Positions 32,190 to 43,311 of a stretch of DNA of 64,000 nucleotides are shown in pieces. This stretch comes from Hydractinia symbiolongicarpus (lineage: Eukaryota; Cnidaria; Hydrozoa; Anthoathecata; Hydractiniidae). The stretch is from assembly GCF_029227915.1 (NCBI RefSeq), contig NC_079882.1, positions 4,648,001 to 4,712,000 of the forward strand, given 5' to 3'. Under the pieces are notes generated by a model. It searched no databases. It was not told the DNA's origin and saw only the letters and a program-made list of their open reading frames with translations. A program made the position numbers and the translations under genes. The stretch's first letter is position 1. Each line of letters opens with the position of its first letter.

Positions 32190-35100
32190 ATTATCGATTC
32201 TTGTCTTAAAATGAGGAACAAAAGAATTAACTCTAAATGTCTGGAAAATACCACCTATGCGGAATTTAATATATATATATATATATTTAAACGATTATAA
32301 AAATTGCGTACTGTTTGTTACTCCCCTTTCTTTTGCAAAAAAAAATACATTGAATGAAGCTGGTACCTTCGCTTCTCTTGCTTTTGTGAATCTGTGCTTT
32401 TATGTGGTTCAATTTTAATTTTGTGTAATTCACTTTCCCTATTTATGCATGCCTTATTATTCAGTGTATTTAAAGTATGATTGTATTGGTCAAGCAATCA
32501 TTTTGTACTCTAGCAACAACCTATTTTTAACACAAATATTTAAGATTATGCATAATCCGCAGAGTGTAGATAAAATTCTATTCCTATACTTCTTTCATAA
32601 ACGCATTTTAGCAACACAATAGGGAAATCTACTTTTTAGATTCTCTTTTCAGGTGAAAAATGGTTCAACAAGTTGTCATGAGAATCTCATTACTACCATG
32701 GGACACTGCCCACTTTCAACTGCGGGAGCTTTGTAATGATTGACTGATGCAGAGTTGTTTTATATCGATACTAAGCATACACCAGGTATTATCAGAAAGA
32801 ACCAGACAGATATTTTTTGCATGTGCAGCATTATACGACTTCGACAATTTTGATTACAATAGCACAATCCTCCATACACAGATAGCGGTGTCGTTTGATT
32901 CATTGAAAAAGGAATTCGTGTATTCAAAACATAAAAAACCGATCTATCATACAAAAATAATTCAAACTAATGTCAGTCTAGACATGTGAAAATCAATGAC
33001 ATTTTTCAAACCGATTTGTCTGCTCGTAGAAGGCAATAAAGAAAAAAAGGTATGGCATATTTTTGGTCATATAATAACGCCTGTTTTGATCTTTACCGGC
33101 ATGTGCAAATACTCAAATGATTTACGCAATCATATCCTGTTTTACAAATCGCCGCTTATACATCAACAAAACGCTGTAATTATAAAGTTATGTTCATCAA
33201 AGAATCATTCATTCGGACATGGAATGTCTGTATACTTCATGCATGCATACAAGATATGGTTGATATAAAGCCTATTTTATTCCTTTAGAATTTCACGACC
33301 ATATTTCTTAAATTTTTCTCTTTTCCAAGATCAGCATTTTGCTTGGTATCTGTGAGATACGCAAAAACTAACTTGTTCTTTACGAAGTCTGTCTGTCTTT
33401 GAATAAATTCATAGTCATTCTTTGACACACGAAATGGCGAACGCAATATATTTATATTTTTTACAATATATTGGTGCATTCCACAGGCTAACGACCAGTT
33501 TCCAAGCAATAATATGATATGCAGCTAGAACTGGTATGAAAATCTACACACTCTTTTCATAAAATAGCTTAATGTACAGTAGTAAAAGTTTTATTTGTCA
33601 GCTGCATATAATATTGCGTGAGGTGTTAATGTTACTTATTTTTTCCCAAGTTTAAATGCTTTTTTTAATGTTTATTGCTCTTTACAAGATATATCTTTTT
33701 CTTATGAAGGGAACTTTCTCCTTTTTTCTATTCCCTTATATTTACTTGTTTCCACGCTAGCTGTTGCATTATTCAATGATTCAAGACTCATGTTCATTGT
33801 AAAATGTTACTTATCTTTAAAGACCGTTTGTAGCAGTTGTCTACGCATGAAACTATTTCTAAAGTTAAATTTAGTATTATGGAGTAATCTTGTGGTTAAA
33901 AATCTGAAATGCAAATTTAGAATTAGACATACTTTCTTAAGTTTTGAGATCATTCTAACCAAAAAAAATAACATAACCATATAACAATGTTTAAGTGATT
34001 GTGTCATTTGAAAATAGAAACAACAAACAAATAACGTAAAGGGGCAATTAGTAAAGTATTCACAAATTTATAATGCCAATGTAATCAAATTTTTCAAATT
34101 TCCTTTTTACTGATAATTTATGGCACGTTTTTGTGTTTTTCGTGTTCAAGGCATTATGTTCTTTAATACTCTAGGTTCACTTAAGTTTGGGTAATTTCTG
34201 AACGATATAGACGTTCGTTTTCAGCTTTCAGCGTTGCATTATGTGGTTGCTGTTTCATTAATTTTATATCTCTGGGTAGAATTCAATCTTGTTTTGCTTT
34301 TATTTATGATTTTTAGTACGATTTTATTGTGCATATGAAAAATGCCTTATTTTAGTGCTAATGGAGCTCCATATTTGTGTGTCTGATCAACCAACATTAA
34401 TATGAGTCAATATAAGCATTATTTTTACGCACAATAGCAGGTGAAAAAGAAAGGATCACAAGCAAAAACTATTATCGTTAGCTAGAAAGAGAATGACAAA
34501 AGAACTTATATCCTGGATTATTTATATGTTATAGCAAAATTAGGTCTCGTGTTCTTATTAGTATAGAAAGGGATGTGTTGTGGATTTTCACGACCTTAAA
34601 TATCTTTGTTGGCACTTTTTTCAGAAACTCTATTTGTTGAAAATATGCTTGTACATTTTCTTTGGTTCTTGTTGATGGTAGATACATTTACGCAACACAG
34701 TTCTAAAAAGTTGTTGTGGTCTTTGTTGATTTTATATTGTGAAATTACATCAAAGTACTTACACACTTCCGTCGAAACGCTTGATATCTGCCAAACTTGT
34801 TTCTTTCCTAACAGTTGACAGCATTTAATTTAGCAAAAATGAAGAAATCGCAATCAATCTTGGTTGACAAACAAAAACGTATACCATAGGAAACCATTAG
34901 ATACTTCCTGTACATAACTCAGTGGTTATTTTCTCATCATCCTTGTTTGTAGTTTGCACCTATGTGAAGCTGGTCTTATGTGATATATCCGTTATTTTGT
35001 TCAGATAGGATTATTTTCGTGTAAACAGACAACCTATGCGGAATGATATTTGTTTCACAACGATCTGTAAAAGTTGGTATCAAAGATGCTATAATGGTGA

Positions 35101-35478
35101 AACGAAGAAGTGAAAAAAAAAAAGAAAACATTGTTTTTTAAAAAAAGCTTGGTGATAAAAATTCTACTAATTTTGAATTGTTTCGGCTAGTTTTAGGTAG
35201 TTTCGGCTGGTTTTGAGTGATTTCGTCAGGTTTGACCATTTAGCAGTACCAAAGTATGAAATTGTAAGCGATATTAAATTAACGGAAAGCCGTAATTTTA
35301 GACATTAGTAATTTAATTATATGCATGTTGATGTGGATACAAAAAGACCGTAGGTATCACGACGATATCAGAACATTAACCGTGATTTAATTGAAATGAA
35401 ATTAAGCGAAATCAACAATTATTATCTGTCTTAACAATTCACTATGGAAAAGGAAAAATGACCAGACCCTTTCATTTT
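32190..35478. other. AT-rich intergenic region, nothing recognised
   Basis: Several short frames occur (for example 32747-32989 and 32996-33268) without domains or good splice context. A (TA)n run lies near 32271-32286. Confidence 0.4.
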
Positions 35479-35967
35479 TTGACATGAAGTTGCTGCGGAC
35501 CGGAAAAAAGTTATCATCTACGTGGTATTCTAAGCCATCTGACACTGGGTTAAAGACGAACCATCATGTAGTTGCACCACAAAAATATAAGAGATCAGTT
35601 GTTATAGGGTTCATCCACAGAATTCACAGTGACTGTATTTCCATGGAAGTTGTCTGGAGCTAATCAGTGCCCTCTGTAATTTTATGATTCGATAAAAAAA
35701 TCGACAATCGGAAGGATCATTAACCCAGAAAGGACAGAAGTAAAGGACGGTGAAAAAGAATCTGTGACGGAGAAATTTGTACAATACAGAGGAAAATGTT
35801 CTAAAAAATTCCAAGACTCGTTGAAGCCAATTAATGCTCCGCTCAAAGTTGTATTTACCATCCGAAATCTAAAATCAGTTGTTCCATTGCTCAAAGCAAA
35901 GATTAACGAGTCTCTAAAAAGTCGTGTGGTATACCATATTGGTTGTCGAAGTAATGAAGCTTGCTGA
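35479..35967 (+). pseudogene. Penelope-like retroelement fragment
   Basis: Plus-strand frames give FDMKLLRTGKKLSSTWYSKP, then APQKYKRSVVIGFIHRIH, typical of the end of the Penelope reverse transcriptase. A shifted frame then gives VQYRGKCSKKF, INAPLKVVFTIRNLK and SRVVYHIGC, the linker leading into the GIY-YIG endonuclease. The endonuclease itself is missing and frames are broken. Confidence 0.8.
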
Positions 35968-37249
35968 CGTAAGCAAAACTTTTAGACCCTTATATTTCCT
36001 TAATTGTTCATCAACAGCACATGATCATATATACTTTCTTGATCAGTATCTTAAAAACTACACAACTAGGTGCATGGATTTCAGAAAAAATTTTTTTGTT
36101 TAAACAATCATTGTTTACATCAGCAAAAGTTTTAAACTCCAGTGGCGGATTTAGGGTATGTCAATCTTGTCGGGTGGACGTACTTAATTTTCGTCAAAAG
36201 CCTTGTGGCAATTTCAAAAAATTATTTTGCCTGAGCACAAAATCTTCCAGGGTGGCTTTCGTAATATGCTCTGGGTTGAATTTCTATGGAATTTCTACAC
36301 ATAATACACACATGCATGTATTATATAGTTCAGCGCATATTCATCAATGATATGGCGTAATACGTAAGAAGCTGCCTAATTATACTGCGAGTAACTTCGC
36401 ATGTTGCTTTATTAGGGAGCACAAAATTCAGTTATTTGCTTTAATTCACCGTGAAAATTGTAGCGTAAACCCACTCAATTAATCTCACTGTACTTCGACT
36501 TACTTGCATAAGCCAACCCCGTAATTTCCACATAAGTAAGTCAAATAAGGCGAGAATATTCATTAAGGGGTAGTGGCTTGTAAAATATCGTTAAAAACCG
36601 TTAAAAACAAAAACAAATGATGCTTTACTTCGTCGCACAATAGTTTTTCGCGACAAAAATAAAATAATAAACAACATATTTTCTTTTTAAGATTGGTTAT
36701 TAAGGTCATAAAGCAGCAAGGAATAAGAACTTGACAAAAATTGTACAACTACCCCCTGATAAATTTATTGCGAACGACTTGTAAAGAGATCCTGAATGTA
36801 CATAAATTATGCAGAAAAACTTTCAGGCAATTTCGAACTATTAAGATAAAAAATCACTGAGCTATAAAATTTTTGTTAGTTATATAAAAACGGAAAATGC
36901 CTTATTCACATAAAATATGTAATTTATATTTGATAAAATATAATTTTATGTTGTCTTGCATAAATTTTATTCTGCTTTTTTTTTCTCACACACGCTTTCA
37001 TAGTCATATAAAAATGCCTCCCAGATAGAAGGTTAAAATACTCGAGATTTTTTTCAAAGCGTGCAGAAATTTTGTGCAAGCCGGTCACTTTATGAAGCAA
37101 ACCGGCTTATATATAGACCTGTCCCTGCTTGGATTTCATCATATTGGCTTTAATGTATTTTTAAAATGGAATTTTATGCGCTAAGTAAAAAACGCCCTTA
37201 AACGACTTGCGTTCTTTTAACGCCCATTTCGTAGTGACTTTGTAAAAAA

Positions 37250-37460
37250 AATGGACTAACTAACTTTATTGTTTAAATTTCTGTATCCGCCCCTAATATC
37301 TCCTTAACCGTTGATTAAAACTGAACGATCCCATACATTACTTTGATCAACGTTTCGATTTCTACACAATTACACAGGCTTTTAGACTAGTCTCTCATAA
37401 TAATATGGAAATTGTGTGTGTCTGTTTGTAACAGGCAAGGTAGATATGTTTATTTTTTTT
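37250..37460 (+). mobile_element. Helitron-like tandem junction (diverged)
   Basis: A unit ends GACTAG (37385-37390) and the next starts TCTCTCATAATAATATGG, followed by TGTGTGTCTGTTTGTAACAGG, matching the 5' end at 63462. The upstream half (ATCTCCTTAACCGTTGATTA; TTTGATCAACGTTTCGAT) matches the interior seen at 63850-63910. A related fragment lies at about 35980-36060. Confidence 0.5.
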
Positions 37461-37756
37461 TGATGTAGCTGAAAGAATGCATTTTTTGTAAAAAGTAAGT
37501 ATTTACCTTATTTATTATGCCTAGACATTACCGGACGACGTCAATGCATTTAGACTGACGACAATCCATTAAATAAGACTTCCTTATCGACTTCCGCTGT
37601 CTGGTCTTTTTAATCATTCGGCACGAAAGTAAAAACAGTACACATAATTCTCCATTTATATGCTTAAAACAAAAGGTCACGATTTGCATTTGACACAAAG
37701 AAACTAGTCGTATGGTACATACAAGAAACAAACAAACAGAAAAACGATGTTAAAAA

Positions 37757-37787
<31 letters not shown>

Positions 37788-38145
37788 ATTATTATTTATT
37801 ATTTTTTATTATTATTATTATTAATTATTATTATTATTTATTATTTATTATTTACCCTGGATAGCCTCTTCAGTTCCTATTGGTACTGCTATCAACGAGG
37901 GTCCTGGGAAGGGGTCCTACCGTATTTAAAGATCCTATTTGAGCAACGAAAGTCGTGCAAGCATAGCAATCGCTCAACTAGACAACCGCCTTAGATATCA
38001 ATCCTTTTCTCATCCTGAGCGCTAAGCAGAAAGGATATATTTGCATTTTTAAAATTTTTTGTATGACTCAGCCGGGGTTTGAACCCAAGACCTCTCGCAC
38101 TGGAAGCGAACGCTCTACTACAAGGCCACATGTCGGTGACACCTA
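37757..38145 (-). mobile_element. tRNA-derived SINE with (AAT)n tail
   Basis: On the minus strand the head (about 38140-38060) has an A-box-like TGGCCTTGTAGTAG and a B box GGTTCAAACCC around an anticodon-like loop CTTCCAG. The body follows, then CTATCCAGGGTAAATAATAA and about 95 bp of (AAT)n-type tail (37853-37757). The acceptor stem does not pair properly, so it is not a functional tRNA gene. Confidence 0.75.
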
Positions 38146-38906
38146 CAGTATAAATCAAAAATATTTTTAAAAAGGGGTTCATCCCTGTTTAAGGGGGGAG
38201 GGTTAGAGTCCCGTTTTAAAGGGAGTGTTGCATGATCATGGAATTTGGCACAGGCACAGTACCTTTTTGCTGCCGTCCAAATTTTTCCAAAAATCGACCT
38301 CTTCAATATTTTTGGATTTCGTCATCCATAAATCAAATGAAATATATCTTTAATACGACAGGGTCAGGTATAATCAGATCAGAAGAAATTCCTCATTTTA
38401 CAACCAGCCCCGACAATGTGTATAAAAATGATTATAGCCGTCGTCTGGGTCAAACTGGATTTTTTTAAACTACACACAAATCTTTTACCAAAAAAAAAAA
38501 AAAAACTAATGCAATATAGTTTTATCGACCTTTGATGTTCCTACGACGTACGTGTTTCCGAGCATTTTTCAACAACTAGAGTAATACTCAATGCACCCTC
38601 GTGCCCAGGGTTTTTTGACTTTTTGATATGAAAGATGACGTCGAAAAATACCCTGGTATCGTTGACCGGATTTTGAAATGTGATTGGCTTTCACGTTCTC
38701 GTATAAATTTGATGATCTTTTTCCTTAGTCAGCACTTTTTCAGGTTAATAATAATGGTGCATGAAGACGTGATCAATCAGTTTTGTAAACAAAACTTTAT
38801 AAAGAGCCAGCAAAATTTATAAAAAAACGTTTTGGTGTTACTTTGTTAAATTTATTAAAACATAACTGACTCAGTCCTGATGCTGCGTTGTACATTAAGA
38901 AAGAAT

Positions 38907-39102
38907 TGTTGAAATATGTGACGCCCACTTGCTATCTTTTATTCAGTTGTGAACCGGTGGTTCTATTCTTTTATGTTAGAACTGTCACGTGCATTATATT
39001 ACGCACATTTTTTTATTTTCTACGTTTTTCTGTGATCAGCTTGTTTTTTATGAGAGAAGAAGTACTCTATGAGTGAGAAACTCTGTGTGTCTGTTTTTAT
39101 CA
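38907..39102 (+). repeat. 5' LTR of the Copia element
   Basis: TGTTGAAATATGTG start. Identity with the 3' LTR ends at TGTGTGTCTG (39093); a CA end may lie at 39101-39102. Confidence 0.85.
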
Positions 39103-39103
39103 A

Positions 39104-39116
39104 GTTATGGGCCCAG
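39104..39116 (+). promoter_or_regulatory. Primer-binding site, half-tRNA initiator-Met type
   Basis: GTTATGGGCCCAG is complementary to CTGGGCCCATAAC, the anticodon arm of eukaryotic initiator tRNA-Met. It is not complementary to the tRNA 3' end used by most LTR elements. It begins a base or two after the likely LTR end. Confidence 0.8.
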
Positions 39117-39179
39117 ACACTTTTTAATGTTATATCGAGTACTGAAATAATTTTGTTTTGTTGAATTTGATTTTTTACG

Positions 39180-42100
39180 ATGGCAACTGAAGACGCAACT
39201 TTCAAAATTGAGAAGCTGACTGCTGAAAATTATCATTCATGGAAATTCAACATGAAAGTGTATTTAATCGGAAAAGATCTTTGGGAGATTGTAACCGGTG
39301 ATGAAACCATAGAGGATGATATGCAGGAGGCTGAGAAACGTCGAATCAAGAAACGCGAGAACCAAGCGTTTGCCGCCATTTGTTTGGGAATTTCAACAAA
39401 CTTACAAATTTAAGTTCGCTCCACGAAATCGGCTAAGGAAGCATGGGAAAATCTTGAAAAACATTTTCAGCAAAAAACACTTTCAAAAAGGATTTTCTAT
39501 CGGAGAAAATTATATTCAGCAAAGATGGCTAGAGGTCAAAATATGACTGAACACATAAACAACATTAAGACATTGTCAGAACACCTGGAAGCGATTGATG
39601 ATGCTGTTGCAGAAAAGGACCTAGTTATTCTTCTTATTAGTAGTTTACCCGAAGAGTATAACTATTTAATAACGGCGCTTGAAACAATTGCTGAGGACAA
39701 TCTAACCTGGGATTATGTTAGGGACAGGCTTATTCACGAAAGCGAAAAGAAAAAGCCTGCTGAAGCTGAAACTTCTGGTGATGCCCTTTTTTCGTCAAAG
39801 TCCTTCAACAAGAAATCCGGTAAATGTCATTACTGCAAGAAACCAGGACATTATGCTCGTGACTGTTTTAAGAAGAAAGGTGACCAGAAGAAAGAAAACG
39901 CAAATCTCGCTAACGACGATCACGATAATGAACTAGCTCTGAAATCCTCTGAAGTAAACGAGGATGAGTGGTGGATTGACTCTGGTGATTCTTCTCACAT
40001 GACCCATAATTTGAAAAGCTTAAGAGACTATTCCAGTTTTGTAACGCCTATAAAGGTAAAACTCGCCGATGATCACGTGCTGAATGCTTTCGGGAAAGGA
40101 AATGTACATTTGACCATTTTGAGCAAAAATGAAAAGGTCGAAACTGTGCTACACGACGTACTTTACGTGCCGAAGATCCAAAACAAACTGTTCTCTCTAT
40201 CTTACCTAACCGATAAGGGAGTCGATGTGCAGTTCAAAGGCAAGGATTGCGATATCACCAAGGAGGGGAAGCAGTATACTATTGGACATAAGTACGGTAA
40301 ACTTTACAAACTTAACACGATAAAGCCACGAAACGAGGGAACGTGCTGTATCGGGAAAACAATCAAACAGGATTCAATCGAGCTGTGGCACCAACGATAC
40401 GGTCATCTGGGATACGACAACCTCAAACTCTTAAACGATAAAGAGATGGTAAATGGCCCGAATATCGATACCAAGGAAGCCGTCGATCGAATCTTCGAAG
40501 GATGTGCAATGGGGAAACAGCATCGCAAATCATTCCCAAAGAAATCGCAAAGCACCACAACCAGATTGCTCGAGCTGATTCACAGTGACGTGTGTGGACC
40601 GATGGATTCAGTGGGAGGTTCCAGGTACTTTGTGACTTTTATAGACGATTTCTCAAGATACACTACTGTCTACATGATGAACCAAAAGTCTGAAGTGCTT
40701 GAAAAGTTTGGGCAGTTTGTAAACCTTGTTGAAAATCGCACTGGATTGAAAGTCGAACGATTACACGTGGAGAACGAAACTATAAAACGCCTTCGCTCAG
40801 ATAATGGTGGTGAATACTTCTCAAAGGACTTTGACTAATTCTGCAACAATCGAGGAATTCAACGTGAAACGACCATTCCATACTCTCCACAACAAAACGG
40901 AGTTGCTGAACGCATGAACTGCACCCTACTGGAAACTGCACGATCAATGCTGCATCACGCAAAGAAACCCCTTAACCTATGGGCTGAAGCTGTATCTACC
41001 GCATCCTACACACGGAACCGAAGTCCTACTGCTGCACTGAAGGGAGCAACGCCTTATGAACTTTGGCACGTTAAAAAGCCTGAAGTTAGTGGCCTGAAAG
41101 TGTTTGGCTGCAAAACGTACGTGCATATTCCTGAATCAAAACGTAATAGTAAACTCCAGAAGAAATCGTTTCCATGCGTTTTTGTTGGATACCCTGCGAA
41201 CGAAAACGGGTACAAACTGTACAATCCTGAAACGAGACAGATGCTTCGAAGTCGTGATGTCATCTTCGTAGAGAACGCTTTTGACATCAAAAAATCGGAC
41301 AACGTAACTCACGAATTTTTCACTGGAACATTCAGAGAAGCTGAAGCAGAAGCTGAGGCAGAAGCTGAAACGGAACAACCAGGAAACAACATCGGTGAAC
41401 CGCAAGTCGCTGTCGAAGAAGATGCCAGACCACAACGAGCAAGGAGACCACCTGACAGACTGAACGTTCTGACAGGTAATTGGTGGAACCTGATGGAGGC
41501 GGCATCGGTCGCAGCTATGGACACTGAGGAGCCAACGACCATTGAAGAAGCTTTAAGCGGTGTGAACTCAAAGCTATGGTCTGAAGCACTTCGTAATGAA
41601 TTTGATTCGCTGAAACAGAACCAAACCTGGGACTTGGTTGACTTACCCCCCGGTAAGAACATTGTTGGCAGTAAATGGGTCTTTAAGCACAAACGTGATG
41701 CTAAAGGCGAGATCACCCGGTGTAAAGCTCGTCTTGTTGCACAGGGATACTCTCAAAAACCCGGTGTCGACTATGACGAAGTTTTCTCACCTGTCGCAAA
41801 GTATAGTTCTATTCGTACTGTACTAGCCATTGCCAATCAACTTGATTTAAACCTCCACCAAATGGATGTTAAAACAGCATTCCTAAATGGAGATCTCGAG
41901 GAAGAGATTTTCGTTAAGCAACCGGAAGGCTTCATCGACAAGAAACATCCAAACAAGGTTTGTCGATTGCGAAAGAGTCTCTATGGCTTGAAACAGTCTG
42001 CACGGTGCTGGAACAAAACCATCGACGAATACCTCAAGGAATCAGGATACATACAAAACGATGCTGACCCTTGCATCTATCTCAAACGATTCATCAAGGA

Positions 42101-43070
42101 CGGACAGGAAGTTATCCTCCTTATTGCTATATACGTCGACGACCTGCTGATTGCATCAAACAACGACAAAGAACTCCTCTCCGAAAAGAAACTGATAGGT
42201 GAACGTTTCGAAATGGGTGACGAAGGGGAAGTTCACTACATTCTTGGGATGGCCGTCAAACGAAACCGTAAGGATGGGGTACTTACAATCGACCAACACG
42301 CGTTCTTATCATCTGTGCTGAAACGATTTGGAATGGAAGATTGCAAGCCAGTAGCTACTCCACTCGAACCCAACACAAAGTTCAAAAAGCTGAGAGATGA
42401 CGAAGAGTACCAATCTGTCATTGGATGCCTGACGTACGCATCGATTGGGACCAGACCAGACTTGTCCGCTGCAGTGGGAGTGCTTAGTCAACACATGTCA
42501 AAACCTGGAAAGCAACATTGGGTTGGTGTTAAACGAGTTCTCCGATACGTTAAAGGAACCATCGACTATGGTTTGGTGTACAAGGGAAGTAAAGCTTACG
42601 AAACGATGAACTGTTTACGTGGCTTCGCCGACGCTGATTGGGCTGGAAAATCGACTTCCGGTTACGTATTCCAAATCGGAAATTCCACGATTTCATGGAA
42701 ATCGAAACGTCAGTCAATCGTTGCACTTTCTTCGACCGAAGCTGAATACGTTTCATTATGCAGTGCAACACAAGAGGCAGTATGGTTGCGAGTCCTGCTT
42801 GATGGTATGGGGTTCAAACAGGCAAATGCTACTACGATTTTTGAAGACAACCAAGGTGCAATCGCTCTTGCGAAAAACCCCGCACATCACTCACGAACAA
42901 AACACATTGACATCAAGTACCATTACATACGCGACGCTGTCTCGACCAAGGAGATTAAGCTGAAATACTGTCCAACACAGGAAATGATTGCCGATTTATT
43001 GACAAAGGGACTCCCTCGACCACAGTTCGAGAAGCTTCGCTTAGAACTTGGAGTGACCAAGATACATTGA
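39180..43070 (+). pseudogene. Copia gag-pol polyprotein frame with two premature TAA codons
   Basis: Starting at ATG 39180, one continuous frame encodes gag (ENYHSWKFNMKVYL near the start), a zinc knuckle CHYCKKPGHYARDC, the protease (WIDSGDSSHM, with D where DSGA is usual), and integrase (HQRYGHLG...CAMGKQHR zinc region, then HSDVCGPM and FIDDFSRY). Reverse transcriptase (YVDDLLIAS) and RNase H (EDNQGAIALA) follow, with the end at 43070. In-frame TAA codons at 39411-39413 (gag) and 40836-40838 (integrase core) are the only interruptions. The copy is therefore young but unlikely to make full polyprotein unless stops are suppressed. Confidence 0.93.
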
Positions 43071-43121
43071 ATTTGACATTGACGAAATGACTATCGTGAC
43101 GGAGTGACCGTCAAGTGGGAG

Positions 43122-43311
43122 TGTTGAAATATGTGACGCTCACTTGCTATCTTTTATTCAGTTGTGAGCCGGTGGTTCTATTATTTTATGTTAGAACTGT
43201 CACGTGCATTATATTACGCACATTTTTTTTATTCTCTACGTTTTTCTGTGATCAGCTTGTTTTTTATGAAAGAAGAAGTACTCTATGAGTGAGAAACTCT
43301 GTGTGTCTGCA
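43122..43311 (+). repeat. 3' LTR of the Copia element
   Basis: Near copy of 38907-39093, starting TGTTGAAATATGTG right after the AAGTGGGAG polypurine tract. It ends TGTGTGTCTG with CA following. Confidence 0.85.

Larger units (their letters stand above)
38907..43311 (+). mobile_element. Ty1/copia LTR retrotransposon, about 4.4 kb, nearly intact
   Basis: Two LTRs (38907-39093 or -39102, and 43122-43309 or -43311) begin TGTTGAAATATGTGACG and differ at about five bases plus one indel. A polypurine tract AAGTGGGAG precedes the 3' LTR. GTTATGGGCCCAG (39104-39116) is complementary to the anticodon arm of initiator tRNA-Met, the half-tRNA priming mode of Drosophila copia. One frame runs 39180-43070 with two in-frame TAA codons. 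Clear 5-bp target duplications were not found. The 5' LTR may carry 7 extra bases before its CA end. Confidence 0.93.

Noticed and set aside
31951-32190. 79-aa frame with four cysteines
   Set aside because: No signal peptide, cysteine spacing unlike the secreted family, no context.
38040-38140. tRNA-Gly-like gene
   Set aside because: B box and anticodon loop are present but the acceptor stem does not pair, and the sequence continues into a SINE body with an (AAT)n tail.
41309-41716. Minus-strand frames across the Copia element
   Set aside because: Shadows of the strong plus-strand polyprotein frame.
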